Assembly: GCA_009746045.1 (NCBI GenBank)
Contig: RPFO01000188.1
Coordinates: 961,220 to 1,025,219 of the forward strand
Length of the DNA: 64,000 nucleotides
Direction of reading: 5' to 3'
From: Mesostigma viride
Lineage: Eukaryota; Streptophyta; Mesostigmatophyceae; Mesostigmatales; Mesostigmataceae
The translations under genes were made by a program, and so were the position numbers. A model generated the notes under the pieces. The model saw nothing but the letters and a program-made list of their open reading frames with translations. It ran no database searches and was not told where the DNA came from. The stretch's first letter is position 1, and the number at the start of each line of letters is the position of its first letter. Positions 46,101 to 54,594 of this stretch are shown in pieces.

Positions 46101-49100
46101 CCAGGGACGTGGGCCGCACGCCCGAGTAGCGCCCGAGGGGCAGGCCCGGGGAGCGCAGCGGCGCAACGTCGCAGTAGCCGAGCACGCACACCTTGGCGGG
46201 GTCTTTGACCTGGCGTACGTCACGCGAGCATTATCGGGGGTCGTTGATGAATTAAAAAGCATCGGGGGGTCGTGCGAGACGTTGTCAGGTCCCACGCGAG
46301 CAAAATATCACCATGTTGCATGACAGGGGCGGAATACATCCCACGGAGTACGAATGAGGCAACCAGCGCAGGCCACAAGTATGTATGCCCTCACCTCACC
46401 TGTTAAAGTAAAGATTTTAATGTAATATATCGACCTGCACCTTCGCCTACTGCAGTAGTAATATGACACCTCATGAATATATAATACATGAATATATAAT
46501 ATATGAATATATGTCATACCATTGCGTATGACATCCGCTGAACCTCCTACTACAGTCTAGAGCTCCCTGTGGCAGCATCCTCTCTGCGGCTCTCCCCTTG
46601 TGGACTCACGTACAGGAACACGTGGAAGACGGCGCGTTCCTTCTTTTTTGGGGGGGAACACATATTGGAAAACATTTAGGACTCACGTACAGGAACACGT
46701 GGAAGACGGCGCGTTCCTTCTTTTTGGGGGGGGGAACACATATTGGAAAACACTTAGGACTCACGCATCGGAGCACGCATAGGAACACGTAGAGGACTCA
46801 CGCATCGGAGCACGCATAGGGACACGTAGAGGACTCACGCATCGGAGCACGCATAGGGACACGTAGAGGACTCACGCATCGGAGCACGCATAGGGACACG
46901 TAGAGGACTCACGCATCGGAGCACGCATAGGAACACGTAGAGGACTCACGCATCGGAGCACGCATAGGGACACGTAGAGGACTCACGCATCGGAGCACGC
47001 ATAGGGACACGTAGAGGACTCACGCATCGGAGCACGCATAGGAACACGTAGAGGACTCACGCATCGGAGCACGCATAGGGACACGTAGAGGACTCACGCA
47101 TCGGAGCACGCATAGGGACACGTAGAGGACTCACGCATCGGAGCACGCATAGGGACACGTAGAGGACTCACGCATCGGAGCACGCATAGGAACACGTAGA
47201 GGACTCACGCATCGGAGCACGCATAGGGACACGTAGAGGACTCACGCATCGGAGCACGCATAGGGACACGTAGAGGACTCACGCATCGGAGCACGCATAG
47301 GAACACGTAGAGGACTCACGCATCGGAGCACGCATAGGGACACGTAGAGGACTCACGCATCGGAGCACGCATAGGAACACGTAGAGGACTCACGCATCGG
47401 AGCACGCATAGGGACACGTAGAGGACTCACGCATCGGAGCACGCATACGACTCACGCATAGGGACATGGCAGCACACCCCTTCCTGTGGACTCAAATATA
47501 AGAACACACCTACGTACATAGGACTCACGTACAGGAACATGTCTAAACCTCACAAATAGGGACATGGCGCGCCCCTCCCTTCTGTGGACTCTCTTATAGA
47601 TGGAACACTCTTATAGATGGAACACTCTTACATATAGAACATGCTTAGGACTCACGTACAGGGACACGTAGAGGACTCACATATAGGAACACGACGCGGC
47701 CGTCCGCTTGGTCCGCACACGAGGCGCAGATCGAGCCATCCATGGCGATGGCCAGCGCGTGCACCCGCGTCCAGTGCAGGCGTGCCCGAAACACGACAGC
47801 GCTCTCTGGTGTCACCCGCGCACCCGCCACGCCCGCGCCGTCGTCCCGCGCGCCAGTAGACAGCACAAGGATCTCGCCCGCGCTCGTCCCCGCGACCACC
47901 AGCGCCCCAGATGGGTGGGCCACCATGCAGCTGAACCCTGGCTTGGGGGGGCTGGGGGGGGGTGAGAGGGGTCCGGCCCGGTGGTCCTTGTGTAGGCGTA
48001 GTACAGACGAGGGGTGGACCTCGCCACTCGCCAGAAACCAGCTGGTGGGGTTGTGCACGGGTGAGTGGGTGAACGCATACGGGGCCATCAGCCAGAGACG
48101 ATGAGAAGAGGAGCCTCTCACCCCACTCGCTGCCCCCCAGTTACCAAAGGGTTACTGTATGGGGTGCGCGCATAGGGAACCCTGGGCCACATAGGACGAG
48201 AAGAGCGGGAGACAAAGGCAGAAGATAAACCTCTCACCCCACCTGCTCCCCCACATCCCGATAGAATTTACTATCAGTGGAGAGTGCTCGGTGGTCTCCC
48301 ATGGATGATCCACGAGCGCAGGTACTACCCTAATATACAATCCTTTAATTAGCTCATTAGGCAATGCCCTGGTTATGGATGCAATCCTTTCGTTAGCTCA
48401 TTAAGCTACCAGTCGAGAGTGCTTGGTGGTGATCCTCCATAGGGCCATCCACGTGAGCACGCACTACCTTATTGACCAATCCTTTATTTAGCTCATTAGG
48501 CAATCCCCTGGTTGCCCACCGTCACAGCTGCCAGCGTATGCTGTCGCTGTCACAGCTTATCATGTGGCGCCCTACAGACGCTTCCACCAGAGGAGCCTCA
48601 CGCACGCATTAATTAATTAATTAAACTCGTGCTCCCGTTGGGGAGTCACGGAGCACCGAAGTGCTTTTAATCCCTGTGTGTGCACTACAGGAGAAAGGGC
48701 AGAGACCCCCAGTCTCCTTCATGCCAAAGGCATGCCACAGCTGCAATCGGGCGCGGCTAGCTAAAAGGACAGGCTAACGATCCGGCAAACTGTGGGTGCA
48801 ATAAGACCCATGTGAGCATATCATAGCAAGGAGCGTGGGCAAGTAATCTGAACATAGCCAGGGCGTAGCATGGCTGTACTAGGACTAGGCTATGGCTGGT
48901 TGTGTACCGTGCGTTGGCGGCACGTGACTAGGTGTGTTGGCACAGCTAGGCAACATTCTAGGCATGGCTGCCTTAGCGGCAGTGACGCCAATGGTTACAA
49001 GCTAGGGCTATTGCTATTCTAGCCCGCTGGGGGCGTCCACATCTTGTGGTTGATCATCAGGTCCCCGCCCCTCCAGTACACCTTGGGCTTCTGGGGGTCC

Positions 49101-51725
49101 TGCTTATGGCGGAGGTATTCCGGCCACAGGTCGCGTCGCTGCTGTTGCTGAGCGGGGGTGAGGTCGTCATCCAGCGTCCAGGTGAGGTCGTGCAACCGCT
49201 TGCGACGAGAGAGGAACCGCTGCTTATCCTCAGGGGAGGAGAAGGTGAGTAGGACTGGTGGGGGAGCCGCCTTGTCCCGTGAGTGGGGAAGGCGGTGGCA
49301 CCCACGCAGTTCTACCTCACCTACCAGGCCCATGAGGGTAAGAAGCTGGTTCTTGAGCTCGTCAGCAAGAGAGGTTGACGTCTCACCTGGCTTCTGGGGG
49401 AAGCGCACGCATTGCTTGCCTGCTTGCCTGCCTGCCTGCCTGCCTGCTTTAGTGCATGAATGAATGAATGATGAATGAATTGATGGGTGGGTGGGTGGGT
49501 GGGTGGGTGGGTGGGTGGGTGGGTGGGTGGGTGGGTGGGTGGGTGGGTGGGTAGGTGGGTGGGTGGGTGGGTGGGTGGGTGGGTGGGTGGGTGGGTGGGT
49601 GGGTGGGCGGGTGGGTGGGTGGGTGGGTGGGTGGGTGGGTGGGTGGGTGGGTGGGTGGATGGATGGATGGATGAGCGAATGCACGATGATCAAACCATTG
49701 AACGTGGCTGCCCACCTGCGAAACGCCCCCCCGTCGCAGCCCGTGAACACGAGCGAGCGCCCAGGGTCCCCCTCGGCCCCAACAGCGACCACCGCAAGTG
49801 CCGCCAGGGGGGCATCGTGGTAACTAGCCAGTGCCGCCACCGCCACGCTTATACCGGCCTCTGCCTCGCGGTCCCCCGTCGCCGGCTCCTCCTCCCCCCC
49901 AGGGTGCGCCAGTGCGTGGGCCATGTGGATGGAGCCCCGCGCACCCTGGGAGGACCCCGAGCGCTTCCCCTTGGCGACAGACCCGGCGCGCCCCGCCGCG
50001 GGGGTGATGGCTGCGGAACGGGACTCGATGGTTGGGGGGGGGATCGTGACGGATGCCTGCAGGATGAAGCGGCCGTGGGCGGTCAGCGCGGCCAGTGACT
50101 GGAGCTCGGGGGAGATGGACACCCTGCCGGGGGGTGGTGAGATGGAGAGGGCGGGGGGTTGCAGGCGACGCGTGGGGACCGGAATGCGATGGAAATTAGT
50201 AAATAAGCTTGACTTTGGGGAGAGACTACCATTCGCAGAACACGGCTCTCAGAATTCTTCCACTAGTAAGCGCTCCGTGAATTCTTTCTCAGAAACTCAG
50301 GACATGCACAACAGCCTTGCAGCCTGTCTGTGGAAGCCTGGCGTCGGCTTCCGGATCAAAAGCCACCACAGATCAATCCTGGCAACAGATAAAGTCACCA
50401 GCGTTTCAACACACAGACAAGAACAGAGCACCACATTTGACCCCCCACGAAAAGATGCATTACCTGAGCAGGCTCGTCCCCAGATTCGTCCGGAACTTGA
50501 GCTCCATGCCCGCGACCGGTGACAGCGTGCCCTGCCTGGGCTCCCCCCCCAGCGAATAGAACAGCAGATCCCCCTCCTCGGTGGCCACCATGAGGAAGGA
50601 GCTGGAGACCATGATGCTGATGATTGCCGCGCCACCCACGGCGACCGCCTCTTCGCGCAGCGTGGCCGCCTGGGCGGGGTTGTGCCAGGGTACGGTCGCC
50701 AGCAACAGGTCCCCCCAGCTCGTGCCCAGCCACAGGCCGCCGCCCATCTTCCAACAATAGGCAGTGATGCGGCAGTCCACGGGGGGCCGCCGCCTTTTCT
50801 GCGCGACGTGGTGACCGCGATGGTGGTGGTGGTGGGGCGTGTGGTGGTGAGTGTGGTCCGGCGCATGCCCTTCGGAGGCACCGTTACGGCCATCAGAATG
50901 ATGGGAAGGGGTTGACGACGACGACCCCTGGTTGGAGGAGGAGGACCCGTCCGGATGATCGCCTGTGGCCGCCGAATGTGCGGACTCGGAGCCACTTGCC
51001 GGGGGGACAGGTGGCGCCGCCACGATGCTTGATGCATTGAGCGCGGCCACGAGGGGAGATTCATCCGGCGTCCAGGGGGGGAAGCTCAGCCACTGGGCAC
51101 CCTCGGCTTTGTCGGGCGTGGGCCCCTTGGGTTCCGCGGGGCCCACAGGAAGGACGCACGGGGTCAGCGTGTGCTGCCCCATGCTCTTCCCGATGTAGTA
51201 CTCCTTGGCGTGGTGCTGGCCGACAAGGGCCAGGGTGTCGCCCATGGACCCTGGGTAGAACTCGGCGTGGCAGAAGAGGGGGCGGCCGCCGCACACGTCC
51301 TTCCCCTCGGCGCGCACGAGCGCCTGCCCCGTCATCGTGTCCCATATCGTCAGCGTGCAGTCCGGCTCGTCGGCTAGGGACACGAGCCGGTGGCCCATGC
51401 GAGAGAACGCGAGCGCCACGTAACCTAATTCCGCGCCGCCACGCAGCTCAGAGATCACCTGGTCCGTCCGGTCCGCCTTGACCAAGTAGATGGCGTTCTC
51501 GACGCCGTGGTCTGCGTACGCCAGCATACCGTTCAGGGGGCACGCCGCGAAGGCGGACACGCTGCCGCTCCGGCTCCACACGTGCTGCTGCTGGCCCGTG
51601 TGCAGGTTGTGCAGCACGAGCCCGCTGCCCGCGGCATGGCAAATGACACCCTCTTTGCTCCATGCCAAGCCCGGAGGCTGGGCATAGTGGGAAAATCCCA
51701 GGGAGGTTACACCCCCTGCTGTCAT
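37124..51725 (-). CDS. CFAP43: Cilia- and flagella-associated protein 43 (FAP43/FAP244 type), 8 exons
   Basis: Exons (descending): 51725-50464, 50123-49716, 48116-47681, 46209-44443, 43559-42612, 41382-39805, 39325-39020, 37393-37124. All introns are GT-AG and all phases agree, giving 2324 residues from an ATG at 51725. The first ~1050 residues have WD40-type blades (for example DCTLTIWDTMTGQAL, ATGGADGWVCLW, LATAGRDGVVRLI). The rest, from about 1200, is long coiled coil. The stretch ARALRMMMGG followed by a Trp/Pro segment and LAEYQAKLAAYLEEKEKARK (about residues 1630-1700) has the layout I recall from CFAP43 (MMGGVLE...EEEKKQF...EKEKYRKSLEAE); CFAP44 is the alternative. CFAP43/44 belong to the tether and tether-head complex of inner-arm dynein f (I1) on axonemal doublets. 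Exon 4 and 5 also carry disordered Gly/Ser/Pro inserts, making it longer than the human protein (about 1665). Confidence 0.85.
37616..38147. mobile_element. Inverted-repeat element, 532 bp, in the last CFAP43 intron
   Basis: Terminal inverted repeats of about 29 bp (AGGCCACTCTCACGCTTGGG then CCCGGAACC; at the far end 38118-38147 with GAGCG for GG). The word TCTCACGCTTGGCC is repeated inside near the left end. It is non-coding; no target-site duplication is obvious. Confidence 0.75.
38160..38740 (+). repeat. 57-bp minisatellite, 10 copies
   Basis: The unit includes CCCTCATTACTAATCAATCG, ATGCAGAGTACACGCGCGTG and CACACTCGTACAACAAC. Because 57 is a multiple of 3 and the unit has no stop in some frames, open frames cross it on both strands. 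Inside CFAP43 intron 7. The ACACGCGCGTG core is alternating purine-pyrimidine. Confidence 0.95.
39330..39490 (+). repeat. Purine-rich tract (pyrimidine-rich in the CFAP43 sense) before exon 7
   Basis: About 150 bp of GGGGAAGG/GGGTAAAGG words. In the CFAP43 transcript this is an extended C/U tract ending at the acceptor CCCCAAACAG at 39326. Confidence 0.75.
39700..39740 (-). repeat. Copy of the CFAP43 exon-6 end and donor
   Basis: On the minus strand it reads CAAGCTGGACACACTG/GTATGAAAT, against CAAGCTGGACATACTG/GTATGATAT at the true exon end (39805). Confidence 0.75.
41530..41815 (+). repeat. (GGGGGA)n low-complexity tract in CFAP43 intron 5
   Basis: About 285 bp consisting only of G and A with runs of 4-9 G. 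In the CFAP43 sense it is a long C/U tract upstream of the exon-6 acceptor. The Pro/Ser- and Gly-rich open frames over it are artefacts. Confidence 0.95.
41897..42351. mobile_element. Inverted-repeat element, 455 bp, in CFAP43 intron 5
   Basis: A perfect 20-bp terminal inverted repeat, TACACCGTCCGCATTGGTAG, lies at 41897-41916 and 42332-42351. The interior is AT-rich and non-coding, with several AACAAACAAAGAAA words. Confidence 0.75.
42443..42500 (-). repeat. Copy of the CFAP43 exon-5 end and donor
   Basis: On the minus strand GTGGAGAAGTACCTGGCTGA G/GTGAGG mirrors the true end GTGGAGAAGTACCTAACCGC G/GTGAGT at 42612. GACAAGGAG, upstream of it, is also kept. Confidence 0.8.
43562..43800 (+). 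repeat. Purine-rich tract before CFAP43 exon 5
   Basis: GGGAGGAGAAGGGAGG-type sequence with a short (GGGT)n at 43690-43708. In the sense strand it is an extended polypyrimidine tract ending at the acceptor CTCCCCAG. Confidence 0.75.
44020..44440 (-). repeat. Three tandem copies of the CFAP43 exon-4 end and donor
   Basis: The exon ends ELHGALLEKQAERVEQ at 44443. Copies at 44281-44357 (ELHGALLEKQAERVEH), 44148-44226 (QLHGALLEKQAERMEQ) and 44020-44063 (partial) follow in the same orientation, each with a GTGGGGG-like donor. Units are 130-150 bp, and two carry the perfect palindrome GTCTAGTAGTACTACTAGAC. The copies lie in the intron but still read as protein. Confidence 0.85.
46598..47460 (-). 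repeat. 37-bp minisatellite (about 18 copies) and two longer copies of the CFAP43 exon-3 junction
   Basis: In the minus sense the unit contains CGTGTTCCTATGCGTG, CTCCGATGCGTGAGTCC and TCTA. The true exon-3 end and donor is CGTGTTCCTATAT/GTGAGTCC at 47681. At 46600-46690 and 46680-46760 are copies with CGCCGTCTTCCACGTGTTCC TGTACGTGAGTCC, closer to the exon (GGCCGCGTCGTGTTCC). Confidence 0.9.
48225..48260 (-). repeat. Copy of the CFAP43 exon-3 acceptor
   Basis: In the minus sense GAGCAGGTGGGGTGAGAGGT mirrors the region at the true acceptor, CAGCGAGTGGGGTGAGAGGC, near 48130-48110. Confidence 0.55.
48607..49420 (-). mobile_element. ORF1-type retroelement in CFAP43 intron 2
   Basis: The minus strand encodes the C-terminal part of a LINE ORF1-like protein: coiled coil (SLADELKNQLLTLMGLVGEV), RLPHSRDKAAPPPVLLTFSS, LDDDLTPAQQQQRRDLWPEY, then a stop at 49019. 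About 410 bp of 3' sequence follows, ending in the hairpin GTGCTCCGTGACTCCCCAAC GGGAGCAC and a TTAATTAATTAA tail (48607-48622). It shares the CFAP43 orientation. Copies of the 3' part lie at 57070-57505. Confidence 0.75.
49410..49680 (+). repeat. Compound microsatellite (CCTG)n-(GAAT)n-(GGGT)n-(GGAT)n
   Basis: Four adjoining tetranucleotide tracts; the (GGGT)n part (49484-49660) is about 175 bp and could form G-quadruplexes on the plus strand. It abuts the retroelement and ends about 40 bp from the CFAP43 exon-2 donor at 49716. Confidence 0.95.
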
Positions 51726-52943
51726 CTTAACGAATTGCGGGTGTCGACTGTTGAGTACTCCCGCCCCTCCGCGCGGCCGGGGGACGTCCGGCTTGGGGGG
51801 GCGGGCAGCTCAGGTGCGCATAAGCCAGCACGTTTGCCGTGCAATGGCAGCGGTTATTAAGCCTGCTGGAGGCGAGCGTGGATACGGCGGTCGTCGAGGA
51901 GTACGCCTAGTCCCTTATAATCAAGGACCGCGTGGCACCACACCGACACGCCCAGATAGAGGGCGTTATTGATTAGGCTCAGCAATAGTCCTTAAGGCAC
52001 AGAACGGCCAGGGTTGCTACCGACGACGAAACGTTGGGATTTGCCATCGTGGCCCAGCTCAACGAGTAACATCGCTAGGCACTTTGCGTTGAAGTGGTAA
52101 CCCAAATCTGTCCTCACTGCTATCAAAAGATTTCTCTGCATACACCATAATTACAACCAGCTGGAACCGTTCCGATCAGGACATATGTGGCATTTGAAGT
52201 GTTCAGTATCACATCATGTGGATGGATCAACATAGGCTCTCGTGTGCGATGCGCGCTACCGACCGGTAACGAATTTACGACACCATAGAAAGTCGTCAAT
52301 TTCTGCAATAACGGGCTGTCGCACAAAAATAGGAATGGCCGGTTCTGTCAGACCTTTTTCCGTCCGTCGTCTACAGTATGTGTGCGGTCTGATACCCTCG
52401 ACAGTCTTCAACTGCAGTAGAAAACTTACAGCGAATCAGCTGGTCATGCATCTCGCACCAACTTTAGCACTAGCGTCGATGCCACGTACACATGGTGACA
52501 CCTGCTGAGTGCTGACACGTACGAACTAGTGCACAGTTCGTACTTGGTGATACGATGCGTAGATAGTAGATACGAAGCCTGCATTGACTGATGACGATGC
52601 TCATCCCCAAATCATTCATGTCACGTATTTGCGACGGCATTTTTCCATGGTGAAGGCATGTCCGGTTGTGCTGTTGGAAGGGTGCTCGAAGAAAATTAGC
52701 CGCCACGTTGAAACTCAAGTTTTGCAAACGGATTACTTACTGGACCGCCTTCTTACGTCATGCGAGTTGACGCCGCCGCTTTCCTCCCGGTGGGCCAAGC
52801 GACAATGCCGTAGTGTATGACAATAAAGTGCATGACGTGATAAAATTGTGTTTTTTCCCGGGTGGCCATTTCAAAGGTCCGGAACACGAATTCTTGCCAT
52901 TTTTTTGAAGCTTTCTGCGGCAGTCAGGGCGGCTCACCGCAAG
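51726..52943. promoter_or_regulatory. Divergent intergenic region between CFAP43 and COQ4
   Basis: 1.2 kb separates the two start codons, which are transcribed outward. No clear TATA box or repeat was recognised. Any promoter assignment rests only on position. Confidence 0.4.
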
Positions 52944-53762
52944 ATGGTTCCTGGGTCTGGCTCGGGCATTTGCCGGTCATTGCGGGGCATGCCTTTGAAC
53001 TCGGTAGCCCCGGTGCTAGGATTCGTTCGCCATGTATCCTACACTGCGCCAGATATTGGCCACATGTATCCATCCCACGTGAGTTTGAGTCCATTGCAGC
53101 GAGCTGCAGTCGCTGTTGTATCTGGGATTGGGGCCCTTGTGCAGCCTCGTCGCGCGGATTTCGTTGCTGCTGTAGGCGAGACGACCGGTAGGCTTGCCTT
53201 TGCCAGAATCCAACAACGCATGTCGAGCGATCCTGAGGGCCGCATCATCCTAGCCGAGCGGCCCCGCATCACTATGGAGAGTTTGAGTTCAGCGGGTGTG
53301 TTTGACATGCCGGCCAACACGTTCGGCGGTGCATACGCCCGCTTTATGGGAAAGAGAGGGTTTTCGGCCGACGAGCGGCCGCCTGTCCGTTATATTGATG
53401 ACGTGGACTTGGCGTACGTCGCGGCGCGAGCGCGTGAGGTTCATGATTTGTGGCACGTCTTGTTTGGCCTTAGGACCGACATGATGGGCGAGGTGACCCT
53501 GAAATGGATCGAGCTGTGTCAGACCGGGTTGCCCATGTGTGCGCTGGCCGTCGTGGGCGGGCCGCTGAGGATGCCAAGCGAGCGGCGGAGAGTTTTGAGA
53601 GAAGTGTACCTCCCCTGGGCCACCCAAGCCGCGTTCTCATGTGCTGACCTAATGTGCCTGTACTATGAGAAACATTTCGAGGATGACATCGACGAGCTAA
53701 GGAAGCGGTGGCGAATTCCCAAGGCACCTCCTATGCCGCTGTCATCGCCTGGGACACGATGA
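52944..53762 (+). CDS. COQ4: COQ4, ubiquinone biosynthesis protein, mitochondrial
   Basis: 272 residues from ATG 52944 to TGA 53762 in a single exon. The metal-binding motif HDxxH(x)11E of the Coq4 family is intact (HDLWHVLFGLRTDMMGE), as are TFGGAYARFM, ERPPVRYIDD, LKWIELCQTGLPMCAL and YYEKHFEDDIDELRKRWRI, all typical. The first ~35 residues are basic and hydroxylated without acid residues, as expected for a mitochondrial presequence. The frame is open upstream as far as a GTG at 52848, but the first ATG is at 52944. COQ4 acts in the matrix-side CoQ synthome and has been implicated in C1 decarboxylation/hydroxylation of the quinone ring. Absence of introns and a weaker G/C bias at third positions contrast with its neighbours. 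No TGTAA was found in the first 300 nt downstream. Confidence 0.93.
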   Translation: MVPGSGSGICRSLRGMPLNSVAPVLGFVRHVSYTAPDIGHMYPSHVSLSPLQRAAVAVVSGIGALVQPRRADFVAAVGETTGRLAFARIQQRMSSDPEGRIILAERPRITMESLSSAGVFDMPANTFGGAYARFMGKRGFSADERPPVRYIDDVDLAYVAARAREVHDLWHVLFGLRTDMMGEVTLKWIELCQTGLPMCALAVVGGPLRMPSERRRVLREVYLPWATQAAFSCADLMCLYYEKHFEDDIDELRKRWRIPKAPPMPLSSPGTR

Positions 53763-54059
53763 CGACGGGAAGAGATGTGGGCAGGGTGGTCTTTATCATT
53801 TCCCCTAAATTGTACATAAACATAATTGTCCCCTTGATAGTTGCCTCACTTAATAAACATTTGCAAGCAAGTGCTCCTATTGGTTGGGTACATTGCCCGT
53901 GCTGTGTGTTATAATTTAATTGCCCGTGCTGTACCTGGAGCTTGTTTCCTTCAGCCTGAAGGTTTATTATCACGTTGATGGAAACCAGTTGCGACGGTCA
54001 AAATTGCAGCTATTATTCACCTTGGCTATTATTCACTATTTACTTTGTATCATCAAATT
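53763..54059. other. COQ4 3' flank
   Basis: AT-rich; holds the short direct repeat TTGCCCGTGCTGTG/TTGCCCGTGCTGTA at about 53895-53935. Nothing else seen. Confidence 0.4.
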
Positions 54060-54594
54060 TTAATTAATTTATTTATTAAGAACAGGGTGTGGGCGGGGGT
54101 AGTGGCGCTCGGGGGCCTAAAGACGTAGGCGCAAGGTTGCGGTGACCATGCGGTGAATGGTGATCCGATGCCACACTTGGGGTGGTCATCGTACGGGCAT
54201 CGATGACGGTTCAAGAACGCCAGCACTTGCGCAAAAGTATGTAGTTCAAGCAAACACGTGTACCGTCGGCGGGGGAGCACTGAGCCAGCCGCCCTGCGCG
54301 CGGGGCCCACAAAGGCCGGTCACTAGCGCATCAGGTGGCTTAGCAAATAGCGTATTGGCAGCTGTCAAGTCACCCTCAGTGAGTAGTCGCTCAAGGACTT
54401 AGGGGGCTGTTGGCATTGCTATCGGTTAGGCGCGGCGCGTACATGCAGCCCCCGCGGCCCTCGGGCAGGGTCACATTGGCATTGATCACCAAGATGGCAA
54501 CGATGTATTGACGTGGGATCTGTCGCTCAAGGTCGAGCAACTGGTTGAAAAACGCTGCACAATGGGACCTCAGAGCCCCACCAAAAACGACCAT
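54060..54594 (-). other. Two open, protein-like stretches, unrecognised
   Basis: On the minus strand, 54594-54420 reads GALRSHCAAFFNQLLDLERQ then IPRQYIVAILVINANVTLPE and GRGGCMYAPR. 54290-54100 reads LLELHTFAQVLAFLNRHRCP then YDDHPKCGIGSP. Codons end mostly in G/C and composition is protein-like, but no start, partner exon or family is evident. They could be two exons or a transposon-encoded fragment. Confidence 0.35.

Noticed and set aside
46780..47460. CRISPR-like array
   Set aside because: Units are contiguous with no unique spacers; this is a tandem minisatellite in a eukaryotic intron.
49449..49823. Pro-Thr-His and Gly-Trp-Val repeat proteins
   Set aside because: Translation of the (GGGT)n array.
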